A DNA stretch of 64,000 bases, taken from Treponema sp. GTDB lineage: Bacteria > Spirochaetota > Spirochaetia > Treponematales > Breznakiellaceae. This document shows, piece by piece, positions 9,905-18,611 of the stretch. Numbering within the stretch: position 1 is the stretch's first letter; every line of letters starts with the position of its first letter. The notes under the pieces are model-generated. The model was not told where the DNA came from. It did not search any database and was given only the letters and a program-made list of their open reading frames with translations. The stretch covers positions 62,001-126,000 of the forward strand of contig WRMC01000005.1 in assembly GCA_009777335.1 (NCBI GenBank). The letters are read 5' to 3'. The position numbers and the translations under genes were made by a program.

Positions 9905-11410
9905 CTATTCTCCGGCGTGCCTTATGCCCAAAACATCAAGTTCCTTTTGGTTTAAGCCAATGCCCCTAAGCATCAATCTGTTTCCTTTAAGAGCCTCTAT
10001 GGAATTAATCCCCATGCCTCCCATCATTTCTTTAATTTCATGCTTCCATGCGCTTATGAGATTAACCAAGCGCCTGTGGCCAAGATCGGGATTTAATCTT
10101 CGATACAGTTCCTCAGTCTGGGTGGCTATCCCCCAGTTGCACTTCCCCGTATGGCATTGTCTGCAGAGGTGGCAGCCCAGAGCAAGTAATGCGGCGCTGG
10201 CAATGTATACCGCATCGGCCCCCAGTGCTATGGCCTTAACGATGTCAGCACTGCTTCGTATACTGCCCCCGGCAATAATCGAAACCCTATCCCTGATGCC
10301 CTCATCCCTCAGCCGGGCATCTACGCTGGCCAGGGCCAGTTCTATAGGGATCCCCACGTTATCCCGTATCCGCGTGGGGGCCGCCCCGGTGCCGCCCCGG
10401 AAGCCATCGATGGCAATGATGTCCGCTCCGCTCCGGGCTATACCACTGGCAATGGCGGCCACATTATGAACCGCCGCAATTTTAACGATCACCGGCTTTT
10501 CATGGGATGTCACCGTTTTTAGGGCATACACAAGCTGCCGCAGATCTTCGATGGAATAAATATCATGGTGGGGAGCAGGGCTTATGGCATCGCTCCCTTC
10601 GGGGATCATCCGGGTTTTGGAAATTTCCCCTACAATTTTTGATCCCGGAAGATGCCCCCCTATGCCTGGTTTAGCTCCCTGGCCCATTTTAATTTCTATG
10701 GCCGCCCCTGCGGCCAGATAATCCGGATGGACCCCAAACCGGCCCGAAGCAACCTGGACTACCGTATGTTTTCCAAAGCGGTAAAAATCTTCATGGAGCC
10801 CCCCTTCGCCGGTGTTATACAGGATCTCCAGCTCTTCCGCCGCCCGGGCCAGAGATTCATGAGCATTATAGCTAATCGAACCATAGCTCATGGCAGAAAA
10901 GAGGACCGGAAGGGCAAGCTTTAACTGGGGCGGCAGGGTATTAACTATCCTCCCCTGGGAATCCCGGGTAACAGACTGGGGCTTTGCCCCCAGGAAGACC
11001 CGGGTTTCCATGGGTTCCCGCAGGGGATCTATAGAAGGATTGGTCACCTGGGATGCATTAATGACAATTTTATCAAAATAAACCGGATAAGGTTCGGGGT
11101 TTCCCATGCTGGATAAGAGTACCCCCCCGCTCTCGGCTTGCCGGTATATTTCATCCATGGTTTTATTATTCCAGTTTGAATTTTCCCGGTAAGTGTTTCC
11201 GGTCTTTACGATCCGCAGGGCCCGGGTGAGGCAGAGGGCCACGCAGCGGTGGCAGTTGATGCACTTGCCTTCGTCGGAGCTCATCTTATCTTCATCCGGC
11301 AGATAAACATGGACCCCATTGGCGCATTGCTTTTCGCATACCCGGCAGTTAATGCATTTTTCGCTGTTTCGAAGGGGCTCGTATTCGGGATACAAAAATG
11401 AGATCGCCAT
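9905..11410 (-). CDS. gltB: Glutamate synthase FMN-binding subunit
   Basis: Central synthase domain that condenses 2-oxoglutarate with ammonia. The 501-residue protein starts with two ferredoxin-type clusters (CINCRVCEKQC and CINCHRCVALC), absent from ordinary GltB, then the FMN barrel with GAKPGIGGHLPG, SPAPHHDIYSIEDL and DGFRGGTGAAP. The cysteines in CHLCRQCHTGKCNWG match the 3Fe-4S site of glutamate synthases. It shares one base with the amidotransferase gene before it. This architecture is the archaeal-type glutamate synthase. Confidence 0.93.
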   Translation of the reverse strand: MAISFLYPEYEPLRNSEKCINCRVCEKQCANGVHVYLPDEDKMSSDEGKCINCHRCVALCLTRALRIVKTGNTYRENSNWNNKTMDEIYRQAESGGVLLSSMGNPEPYPVYFDKIVINASQVTNPSIDPLREPMETRVFLGAKPQSVTRDSQGRIVNTLPPQLKLALPVLFSAMSYGSISYNAHESLARAAEELEILYNTGEGGLHEDFYRFGKHTVVQVASGRFGVHPDYLAAGAAIEIKMGQGAKPGIGGHLPGSKIVGEISKTRMIPEGSDAISPAPHHDIYSIEDLRQLVYALKTVTSHEKPVIVKIAAVHNVAAIASGIARSGADIIAIDGFRGGTGAAPTRIRDNVGIPIELALASVDARLRDEGIRDRVSIIAGGSIRSSADIVKAIALGADAVYIASAALLALGCHLCRQCHTGKCNWGIATQTEELYRRLNPDLGHRRLVNLISAWKHEIKEMMGGMGINSIEALKGNRLMLRGIGLNQKELDVLGIRHAGE

Positions 11411-12534
11411 TATGCTTCCTCCCCCTTAAGCCGGATTACCACCGGTTGTCCACCCTGGGGTGCATAGACCCTGTCCAGGTCGGGTTCGATGATCCGTATG
11501 GCCGCCTCTTCGCTGGAGATGTATACCCTCTCTCCCTTTTCCCCTATCACCATGCTCCGTAATTTTAGGCGGTCATTAAGGGCCATAAGCCCCCCTTCAA
11601 AACCAGCGATGATAGAAAAGGGGCCTGTAATGAGCTGGGAGGAAAAAATAGTCCGCAGGGTCTCATGATAGCTTCGTTCCTTTTCTTCCATGGCGTCGAT
11701 AACTTCCCAGAAAGGGGCCGCTACCACCGCAGATATTTCTTCCATGGTAAGGCCCATCTTCCGGTTAAGGTAATCGATGATATAGGTAATAACTTCGGTA
11801 TCTGTTTGGAGGGAACAGGTATAGCCGTACTGTTCCATGGATCGCCGGTTGGCATCATAGGAAGATATTTCTCCGTTATGGACCACCGAAAAATCCAGGA
11901 GCGCAAAGGGATGGGCCCCGCCCCACCATCCCGGGGTGTTGGTTGGATAGCGGCCATGTGCGGTAAAGGCATAGCCCTCGTACTCATCAAGCCGGTAAAA
12001 CCTCCCCACATCTTCGGGGAAACCCACAGCCTTAAAGACCCCCATGTTTTTACCGCTGGAAAAAACATAGGCTCCCTCTATTCGGGTATTGATGCGAAAC
12101 ACACAGCGGGCCACAAATTCCCTTTCATCCAAACCGCTGGAAGCGAGCTTGGTAGGCAGGGGACTCACAAAATAGCGCCAGATAAGGGGCTCGTCATTTA
12201 TCTCGGGGATTTTTTTTGTAGGTATCTTAGATAAATTGATAATATCAAAATGGGAATCTAGAAAGCTTTCGCATTCAGTTTTTTCGATAGAAGAATTATA
12301 AAAAAGATGAAGGGCGTAATAATCCTTATAGGATGGATAGATTCCATAGGCAGCGAAACCTCCTCCCAGACCATTGCTTCGCTCCTTCATTACTTCCATG
12401 GATCTGATCATTATCTCGCCGTTCATGGGCTTTCCGGTCCTGTCTATGACCCCGGAAATGGCACAGCCCGAGGGGATCCTCACTTCCCCTTCCCGGGGAG
12501 GATGATGCCGAAGTGGTTTTAGATCAGCTTTCAT
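11410..12534 (-). CDS. Glutamate synthase class II glutamine amidotransferase subunit
   Basis: Class II (Ntn) amidotransferase, 374 residues, that would release ammonia from glutamine for the FMN subunit. The likely catalytic cysteine is Cys24 in PSGCAISGV, followed by RSNGLGGGFAAYGIYP and the AHGRYPTNTPGWWGG loop typical of GltB amidotransferase domains. Because Ntn enzymes need an N-terminal cysteine, a 23-residue propeptide must be removed unless the true start lies later; I see no suitable internal start at the cysteine. It overlaps gatA by 11 bases. Confidence 0.88.
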   Translation of the reverse strand: MKADLKPLRHHPPREGEVRIPSGCAISGVIDRTGKPMNGEIMIRSMEVMKERSNGLGGGFAAYGIYPSYKDYYALHLFYNSSIEKTECESFLDSHFDIINLSKIPTKKIPEINDEPLIWRYFVSPLPTKLASSGLDEREFVARCVFRINTRIEGAYVFSSGKNMGVFKAVGFPEDVGRFYRLDEYEGYAFTAHGRYPTNTPGWWGGAHPFALLDFSVVHNGEISSYDANRRSMEQYGYTCSLQTDTEVITYIIDYLNRKMGLTMEEISAVVAAPFWEVIDAMEEKERSYHETLRTIFSSQLITGPFSIIAGFEGGLMALNDRLKLRSMVIGEKGERVYISSEEAAIRIIEPDLDRVYAPQGGQPVVIRLKGEEA

Positions 12535-13996
12535 GGCCAGCCCCTGGTAAAGCTTTATGAAAATCCGTATGGGATTGAAAAACTGCGGCGGTCCTAATTA
12601 AAGTCTCTTCTGATAAGTAATTGCCGATGAGCTGAAGCCCCACCGGAAGGCGGCGGGAATCGAATCCGCAGGGGAGAGAAACCGCCGGAAGACCCGCCAA
12701 ATTAACCGATACGGTAAAAATGTCCCCCATGTACATCTTTAGGGGATCCATCATGGAGCTGCCCAGGGTATAGGCTGTGGTAGGGGTCACCGGAGATAAA
12801 ATGACATCAAAGTCTTCAAATATTTTCTTGTATGATTCCCCCAGGGCCTGCCTCACCTGGTCTGCCTTTTTATAATAGGCATCATAATACCCAGAGGAGA
12901 GAACAAAAGATCCAAGCATGATGCGCCGTTTTACTTCCAGCCCAAAACCGGTATTCCGGGTAGCCTGGTAAAGTTCCTGCAGATCCCCTGCACCCTCGTA
13001 TTGGTAGCCGTATGTTAAGCCGTCGAACCGGGAAAGGTTGGAAGAAGCTTCGGCGGAAGCAATTATATAGTACGAAGGAATCATTAATTCTGTCAGGGGC
13101 ATGGAAAAATAGCTAAGATCGGCCCCCAGATCCTTATACAGTTCCCCGGCGGAAATTATTTTTTCTTTTACTTCTTCATCTATGCCCTGTTCAAAATAAT
13201 TTTCTGGTATGCCTATGCGTAATCCCCTAAGTCCTTCGCCAGGGGACATGGAGTACCTATAGGGCTCTCTAATGGTGCAGGCCTCATCCATCCCGTCCTG
13301 GCCCGATATTATTTCCAAAAGGGCAGAACAATCCCCTATGGTTCTTCCCATGGGCCCAATTTGATCAAGGCTGGAAGCGTATGCCACCAGGCCGTAGCGG
13401 GAAACCCGGCCATAGCTGGGTTTTATTCCGCTGATGCCGCAAAAAGCGCAGGGCTGCCGTATGCTTCCCCCCGTATCCGAACCCAGGGCCAGGGGAATTT
13501 CCCGGGCCGCCACTGCTGCGGCGCTTCCCCCCGAGGAACCGCCGGCAACCCGGCTGAGATCCCAGGGGTTTTTTACGGGCCCCGAAGATCCGGTCTCGGA
13601 AGAACTTCCCATGGCAAATTCGTCCATGTTTAATTTGCCCATAACAATTAAACCGGCCTTTTCTATCTTATCTATCACCGTGGCATTAAACACCGGAGTA
13701 TAGCCATCGAGCATCTTTGATGAACAGCCAAGGGGAAAGCCCTTCATGGAAATATTATCTTTAATCCCTATGGGAACCCCCGCCAAGGGTGAGGGGCTCT
13801 CTCCAGCATCGATTTCTTTTTGCACTTCCCGGGCCCGCCGGGAAGCATAGTCATAATCATAGGAACTAAAGGCATTAATAGAGCCGTCTTTTTCGATGTA
13901 GTTTTTATGATAAAAATCCACCGCTTCCATGACCGAAAGCTGTTTAGAGACAATGGACTGGGATAGTTCCAGGGAGCTAAGGTGTTCCATGTTCAT
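12524..13996 (-). CDS. gatA: Asp-tRNA(Asn)/Glu-tRNA(Gln) amidotransferase subunit A
   Basis: Amidase-signature glutaminase of the GatCAB complex, 490 residues. The Ser-cisSer-Lys triad is visible: the lysine in GVPIGIKDNIS, the cis serine in GGSSGGSAAAV and the nucleophilic serine in GSDTGGSIRQP. It provides ammonia for conversion of Glu-tRNA(Gln) to Gln-tRNA(Gln). It overlaps gatC by four bases. No gatB follows; the next genes are glutamate synthase, so subunit B must be encoded elsewhere. The glutamyl-tRNA synthetase that would feed it is at 44783-46255. Confidence 0.95.
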   Translation of the reverse strand: MNMEHLSSLELSQSIVSKQLSVMEAVDFYHKNYIEKDGSINAFSSYDYDYASRRAREVQKEIDAGESPSPLAGVPIGIKDNISMKGFPLGCSSKMLDGYTPVFNATVIDKIEKAGLIVMGKLNMDEFAMGSSSETGSSGPVKNPWDLSRVAGGSSGGSAAAVAAREIPLALGSDTGGSIRQPCAFCGISGIKPSYGRVSRYGLVAYASSLDQIGPMGRTIGDCSALLEIISGQDGMDEACTIREPYRYSMSPGEGLRGLRIGIPENYFEQGIDEEVKEKIISAGELYKDLGADLSYFSMPLTELMIPSYYIIASAEASSNLSRFDGLTYGYQYEGAGDLQELYQATRNTGFGLEVKRRIMLGSFVLSSGYYDAYYKKADQVRQALGESYKKIFEDFDVILSPVTPTTAYTLGSSMMDPLKMYMGDIFTVSVNLAGLPAVSLPCGFDSRRLPVGLQLIGNYLSEETLIRTAAVFQSHTDFHKALPGAGHES

Positions 13997-14286
13997 TCCC
14001 TCACCTTTGGAATAATAAAGAAGGCCCCATCCGATACGGGAGCATTGAACAAGACATCCTCCCGCCTGTATGCTGTTTTAACCTCATCAAGGCGAAGATC
14101 CTCCCTTCCATGCCCCCCCCATGCTTCCTCATCCCCGGAACATGTATACTGGGAAAGGAGTTCCATGCTGGCCAGGATTTTTTCCAGGTCAAAAGAAATT
14201 TGCCTTCTTTCATCAGGGGACAAACTGAGGCAAGAAAGATCCTCCAGGTATTTAATTAATTCGTCGTCTATGCTAATGGTTCCCAT
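13993..14286 (-). CDS. gatC: Asp-tRNA(Asn)/Glu-tRNA(Gln) amidotransferase subunit C
   Basis: Small 97-residue GatC that clamps GatA to GatB. The core pattern LEDLSCLSLSPDERRQISFDL plus a DEVKTAYRREDVLFNAP segment near the end (family DxxxxSLxREEVLxNAP) supports the call; residues around 45-58 form an extra loop. The start ATG at 14286 has AAAGGAAAGG just upstream. A longer frame would run back through a terminator hairpin and is rejected. It is the first gene after the second attenuator leader. Confidence 0.9.
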   Translation of the reverse strand: MGTISIDDELIKYLEDLSCLSLSPDERRQISFDLEKILASMELLSQYTCSGDEEAWGGHGREDLRLDEVKTAYRREDVLFNAPVSDGAFFIIPKVRE

Positions 14287-14312
14287 ACCCTTTCCTTTGT
14301 TGCCGTAAAACC

Positions 14313-14370
14313 AAAAAAAAAAAGGGCGTTTACCGGATGGGGAGGCTATCCCTGTCCGGCAAACACCCTT
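14313..14370 (-). terminator. Intrinsic terminator in the gatC leader (attenuator)
   Basis: On the minus strand an arm beginning AAGGGTGTTTGCCGGA pairs with TCCGGTAAACGCCCTT (16 pairs, two of them G-U), followed directly by a run of 11 T. The terminator lies before gatC rather than after it: the T run ends about 27 bases ahead of the gatC start. It would stop both new transcripts from the promoter at 14384-14413 and read-through from carB. Its 5' arm also forms the loop and one strand of the alternative hairpin at 14358-14377, so the two folds exclude each other. Confidence 0.85.
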
Positions 14371-14377
14371 GTTCGCC
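14358..14377 (-). promoter_or_regulatory. ANTAR-type hexaloop hairpin (antiterminator) before gatC
   Basis: The minus-strand RNA can fold GGCGAAC-AAGGGU-GUUUGCC: a seven-pair stem (one G-U) closing a six-base loop with A at position 1 and G at position 4, the loop rule known for ANTAR protein targets. The hairpin begins just after the predicted transcription start and uses the 5' arm of the terminator, so binding here would prevent termination. A near-copy sits before purB at 26508-26534. ANTAR sites usually have two such hairpins; a second candidate loop here (AUAGCC) would be closed by only three weak pairs, so the assignment stays inferential. Confidence 0.6.
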
Positions 14378-14383
14378 TGTTTC

Positions 14384-14413
14384 TTTGTACACAATTTCGC
14401 CGTATTATGTCAA
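14384..14413 (-). promoter_or_regulatory. Sigma-70-type promoter for gatC operon
   Basis: On the minus strand TTGACA (14408-14413), an 18-base spacer and TACAAA (14384-14389). The -35 box is perfect, the -10 box moderate. The purB promoter has the same TTGACA-N18 layout and a shared GCGAAAT inside the spacer, so the two promoters and leaders look related by descent. The -35 box begins ten bases after the carB stop codon. Confidence 0.7.
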
Positions 14414-14422
14414 TAGGTTTTT

Positions 14423-17400
14423 TTATTTTTTTTCATGAAGAGCGCTCAACTCTACCAGGTCAGTATTCGTTTCATCCCAGCCCGACATTAGACTGTCTAT
14501 AAGAGCATTAGCCGTATCAAGGCTGGTCATGCAGGAGATCCCCAGCATGCAGGCCTTACGGCGGATCTTTACATCATCCAAACTGGGATCCCTTCCCCGG
14601 TCAGAGGTGCTTACCACGTAAGAAATTTTCCCGCTCTGTAAGAGGGTGGAAGTATTGTGCACCGCCGATTGATGTATCTTTTCTATCCCCTGGACCGGAA
14701 GCCCCCTCTCGCTTAGATAGCGGGCGGTGCCCCAGGTGGCGTAGAGATCAAAACCCAGTTTATGGAACCGCTCCGCCACGGGGGCAATTTCTTTCTTATC
14801 CTTGTCGGTGACGGTAATTAAGACTCCCCCCGTCTTATTCATCCTATACCCCGCCGCCAGAAGGCCTTTGTACAGAGCCTCGGACAGGGAGCGGCCCATT
14901 CCCAGGACCTCTCCGGTGGATTTCATCTCCGGGCCCAGATGGGTGTCCAGGCCTATGAGCTTTTCAAAAGAAAACACCGGGACCTTGACAGCCACAAAAT
15001 TGATATCCTTGGCTATCCCCTGGCTGCTTAATTTTTCGCCCATGGAGGTTCTGACCGCCAGATCACACATGGGAATCCCGGTAATTTTGCTCAGGTAGGG
15101 AACGGTCCTGGAGGCCCGGGGGTTTACCTCTATCACATAGGGCAGGCCCTGGTGAAGGACAAATTGAATGTTGATCAGCCCCCGTACCGAGAGGGCCCGG
15201 CAAATTTTTTGAGTTATTTCAAAAACCTGGTTTTTTAATTCATCATCTAATGAAAGGGGCGGGTAGACCGCTATGCTGTCCCCCGAATGGACCCCGGTTC
15301 TTTCAATCTGCTCCATGATCCCCGGAATAAACACCCTCTCTCCGTCACTAATGGCATCCACTTCAATCTCGGTCCCCTCTATATATTTATCGATAAGCAC
15401 GGGGTTCTCCAGGGAATTACGCAGAATGATCTTCATGTATTCTTTAATGTCATCGGGGGTCCAGGCGATAATCATGTTTTGACCCCCCAATACATAGGAG
15501 GGCCGCAAGAGGACCGGGTAACCCAGGCGTTCTGCCGCCGCAAGGGCCTCCTGTTCGGTGTAGCCCGTATAGGCCCTGGGGCGGTGGATCCCCAGCTCTT
15601 CCATCAGGGCATCAAAGCGCTGGCGGTCTTCGCAGATATCTATGCTCTCAGCACTGGTACCCAGAATGGGGACCCCCCGCCTGGCCAGTTCCAGGGCCAG
15701 CTTGATGGCGGTCCCTCCGCCAAACGAAACAATGCAGCCCAGGGGTTTTTCTACTTCGATTATCCTCATCACATCGTCCGCACAGATCGGTTCAAAGTAG
15801 AGCCTGTCGGCGGTATCAAAGTCGGTAGACACGGTTTCGGGGTTATTGTTGATCACGATGGCTTCGTAGCCCAGGCTCCTTAAGGTCCACACGCAATGCA
15901 CCGAGGCATAGTCAAACTCTATCCCCTGGCCTATCCGGATGGGCCCGCTTCCCAGGACTATGACCCTCTGTTTTTTGCTCCCTTCGATAAAGGGCAAAAC
16001 CTCGTTTTCTTCGCCATGCTCCAGGGAATAAAAATAGGGGGTCTCGGCAGAAAATTCCCCTCCGCAGGTGTCAACCATTTTGTAAACCAGGTTCTTCCCG
16101 GTCCCAGGATCCTCTGGTTTCTGGTCAGCGGAGCTTCGCCGTATCCGGTCCAGGCCGTGGAGGAACCACCTATCCACCTGGGTAGCCCCATGGAGATCCT
16201 CCACCGTAAAACCCCGCAAGAGGGCCTCGTAGAGAAGGAAGAGCCTTTCATCGGTGATAAAACCCAGCATAAGACCAATTTCTTCCCTGCTTTTTTGTTT
16301 TAGCCGGGGCAGTTCCAGGCCGCCGAGCCCCAGCTCCGCTCCCCGGACGGCCTTTAAGAGGGCCTCCTCGAAGGTGTCCGCCATGGCCATGACTTCTCCG
16401 GTGGCCTTCATCTGGGTTCCCAGATAATTTTCGGCGTAGACGAATTTATCAAAGGGCCATTTGGGGAGCTTTACTGCCACATAATCCAAGACGGGTTCAA
16501 AGGCCGCAAAGGTAGATCCCGTCACAGCATTGGGGATCTCATCCAGGGTATAGCCTATGGCAATGTTCGTAGCCACCTTGGCTATGGGGTAACCGGTGGC
16601 CTTCGATGCCAGGGCGCTGGACCGGGAGACCCGGGGGTTCACCTCGATGACCGCATACTCAAAACTGTGGGGGTTAAGGGCCAGTTGGCAGTTACAGCCC
16701 CCCTCTACCCCCAGGGAATCTATAATATGGAGGGCCGCGGTCCTGAGCATCTGGTATTCCCTGTCCGCCAGGGTAAGGACAGGGGCTATGACTATGCTGT
16801 CCCCCGTATGGACCCCCACGGGATCAAAGTTTTCCATGGAGCAGACGATGACCCCGTTCCCCGCCCGGTCCCGCATCACTTCAAATTCAATTTCCTTCCA
16901 CCCCGCGATGGACCTTTCTACCAGGACCTGGGAGATGGGGGACACCGCCAGGCCGTTGGCCACTATGTCACAGAGGTCCCTCTGGTCCCTGGCGACACCG
17001 CCGCCGGAGCCCCCCAGGGTAAAGGCGGGCCGCACGATAAGGGGGTAGCCATTGGTTCCCGCAAAGGCCAGGGCCCCATCTATGTCCTCGGTCACCACCG
17101 AGGGAATCACCGGCTCTCCTATGCTTTCCATGGTCTCTTTAAAGAGCTTTCTGTCTTCCGCCTTGTCTATGGTTTCGGGGGAGGAACCCAAGAGCCGGAC
17201 CTGATACTTGTCCAGGGTGCCGTCCTTGCTTAGCTTCATGGAAAGGGTAAGGCCCGTCTGGCCCCCCAGGCCCGAAAGGATGCCATCGGGTCTTTCTTTT
17301 GCAATAATCCGCCTTACCGTTTCCAGGGTCAAAGGCTCTATGTAAATTTTATCCGCCATGTTCCTGTCGGTCATGATGGTAGCGGGGTTCGAATTTACCA

Positions 17401-17536
17401 GAACGATTTCTATGCCGTTTTCTTTTAAGACCCGGCAGGCCTGGGTTCCCGCATAATCAAACTCGGCAGCCTGGCCTATGATGATGGGCCCCGAACCGAT
17501 GAGGAGCACCTTTCGTATCCCCCTATCAAGAGGCAT
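14423..17536 (-). CDS. carB: Carbamoyl-phosphate synthase large subunit
   Basis: Makes carbamoyl phosphate from bicarbonate, ATP and ammonia channelled from CarA, for pyrimidines and arginine. At 1037 residues it has the expected two ATP-grasp halves (each starting near KVLLIGSGPIIIGQ or RVIVLGSGPIRIGQ) and the C-terminal MGS-like regulatory domain after about residue 900. It overlaps carA by 11 bases. After its stop codon comes the second promoter and leader of the operon. Confidence 0.97.
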   Translation of the reverse strand: MPLDRGIRKVLLIGSGPIIIGQAAEFDYAGTQACRVLKENGIEIVLVNSNPATIMTDRNMADKIYIEPLTLETVRRIIAKERPDGILSGLGGQTGLTLSMKLSKDGTLDKYQVRLLGSSPETIDKAEDRKLFKETMESIGEPVIPSVVTEDIDGALAFAGTNGYPLIVRPAFTLGGSGGGVARDQRDLCDIVANGLAVSPISQVLVERSIAGWKEIEFEVMRDRAGNGVIVCSMENFDPVGVHTGDSIVIAPVLTLADREYQMLRTAALHIIDSLGVEGGCNCQLALNPHSFEYAVIEVNPRVSRSSALASKATGYPIAKVATNIAIGYTLDEIPNAVTGSTFAAFEPVLDYVAVKLPKWPFDKFVYAENYLGTQMKATGEVMAMADTFEEALLKAVRGAELGLGGLELPRLKQKSREEIGLMLGFITDERLFLLYEALLRGFTVEDLHGATQVDRWFLHGLDRIRRSSADQKPEDPGTGKNLVYKMVDTCGGEFSAETPYFYSLEHGEENEVLPFIEGSKKQRVIVLGSGPIRIGQGIEFDYASVHCVWTLRSLGYEAIVINNNPETVSTDFDTADRLYFEPICADDVMRIIEVEKPLGCIVSFGGGTAIKLALELARRGVPILGTSAESIDICEDRQRFDALMEELGIHRPRAYTGYTEQEALAAAERLGYPVLLRPSYVLGGQNMIIAWTPDDIKEYMKIILRNSLENPVLIDKYIEGTEIEVDAISDGERVFIPGIMEQIERTGVHSGDSIAVYPPLSLDDELKNQVFEITQKICRALSVRGLINIQFVLHQGLPYVIEVNPRASRTVPYLSKITGIPMCDLAVRTSMGEKLSSQGIAKDINFVAVKVPVFSFEKLIGLDTHLGPEMKSTGEVLGMGRSLSEALYKGLLAAGYRMNKTGGVLITVTDKDKKEIAPVAERFHKLGFDLYATWGTARYLSERGLPVQGIEKIHQSAVHNTSTLLQSGKISYVVSTSDRGRDPSLDDVKIRRKACMLGISCMTSLDTANALIDSLMSGWDETNTDLVELSALHEKK

Positions 17537-18611
17537 GGGATTCCATCCTTTCTATAAACCGGTCAAACAAAAACGATGTATCCAAGGGGCCCCCTTGAGC
17601 TTCCGGGTGAAACTGAACCGAAAAGGAAGGGCCGTAATCCATCCCCTCATTGGTGCCGTCATTTATATTAACGAAGGAAACATGGCCAGATCCAGGCTCG
17701 GCCTCCACGGCGTAGCCATGGTTTTGGCTGGTGATATAAACCCTGCCGGTGGCCAGGTCCTTCACCGCCTGGTTAGCCCCCCGGTGGCCAAACTTCATCT
17801 TTTTAGTCCCGTACCCCCTGGCCAGGGCCAGGAGCTGGTGTCCCAGGCAGATCCCCATGATGGGTATGCCCGTCTTATCCAGATCCTTCAGGGTAGCAAT
17901 GATGTCCCTGTTGCCCGGATCCGAGGGGTCACCGGGGCCGTTAGAAAGAACGATACCATCGGGCTTCTCATGCAATATGGCTTCCGCCTTCTCTTGAGAG
18001 TGAAAGGAAAGGACCCGGCAATTCCTTCGCAGCAGGGCAGATTCTATGCCCCCCTTGGCTCCATAATCCACCAGGGCCACCAGGGGAGCCCCCCCTGCCC
18101 CGTCGGCCTTCATCAAAGGGCCGGTCCGCCTGTTAAGAGCCGAAACCTCCCTGACTGGATTCACCACCCGGTAAGACCGGGCCTCTTCACGATCCGAGTC
18201 CCTGGGCTCCCGGAGGCATAATTTTCCGTTTAAGACCCCCCTGGTTCTGATTATCCTGGTGAGCTGCCTGGTGTCGATTCCGCAGAGACCGGGGATCCCC
18301 CGCTCTTTTAAGAGGCTGTCCAGGTTGCTTCTGCTTCGAAAATTGGAAGGAATATGGCAGGGATATTTTACGATGTAGCCAAAAAGGGAGATCCGGGGGG
18401 ATTCAAAATCTTCCGGAATCACCCCGTAGTTTCCGATTAAGGGAAAGGTCTGTAAGACAATCTGACCGTAGTAGGAGGGGTCGGTGAGGGTTTCCAGGTA
18501 GCCCGTCATGGCAGTGGTAAAGACAATTTCACCGGTCACTTCCTTCTCTGCGCCAAATAGAGATCCTGTAAACTGGGTGCCGTCTTCCAGGATCAAAAAA
18601 GCTTTTTTCAT
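17526..18611 (-). CDS. carA: Carbamoyl-phosphate synthase small subunit (glutaminase)
   Basis: Hydrolyses glutamine and passes ammonia to CarB. The 361-residue protein has the N-terminal CPSase_sm domain (EDGTQFTGSLFGA, TAMTGYLETLTDPSY) and a class I amidotransferase domain with the nucleophile in GICLGHQLLALA and the His/Glu pair in VQFHPEAQGGP. It overlaps purF by four bases and carB by 11, consistent with coupled translation. Confidence 0.96.
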   Translation of the reverse strand: MKKAFLILEDGTQFTGSLFGAEKEVTGEIVFTTAMTGYLETLTDPSYYGQIVLQTFPLIGNYGVIPEDFESPRISLFGYIVKYPCHIPSNFRSRSNLDSLLKERGIPGLCGIDTRQLTRIIRTRGVLNGKLCLREPRDSDREEARSYRVVNPVREVSALNRRTGPLMKADGAGGAPLVALVDYGAKGGIESALLRRNCRVLSFHSQEKAEAILHEKPDGIVLSNGPGDPSDPGNRDIIATLKDLDKTGIPIMGICLGHQLLALARGYGTKKMKFGHRGANQAVKDLATGRVYITSQNHGYAVEAEPGSGHVSFVNINDGTNEGMDYGPSFSVQFHPEAQGGPLDTSFLFDRFIERMESHAS

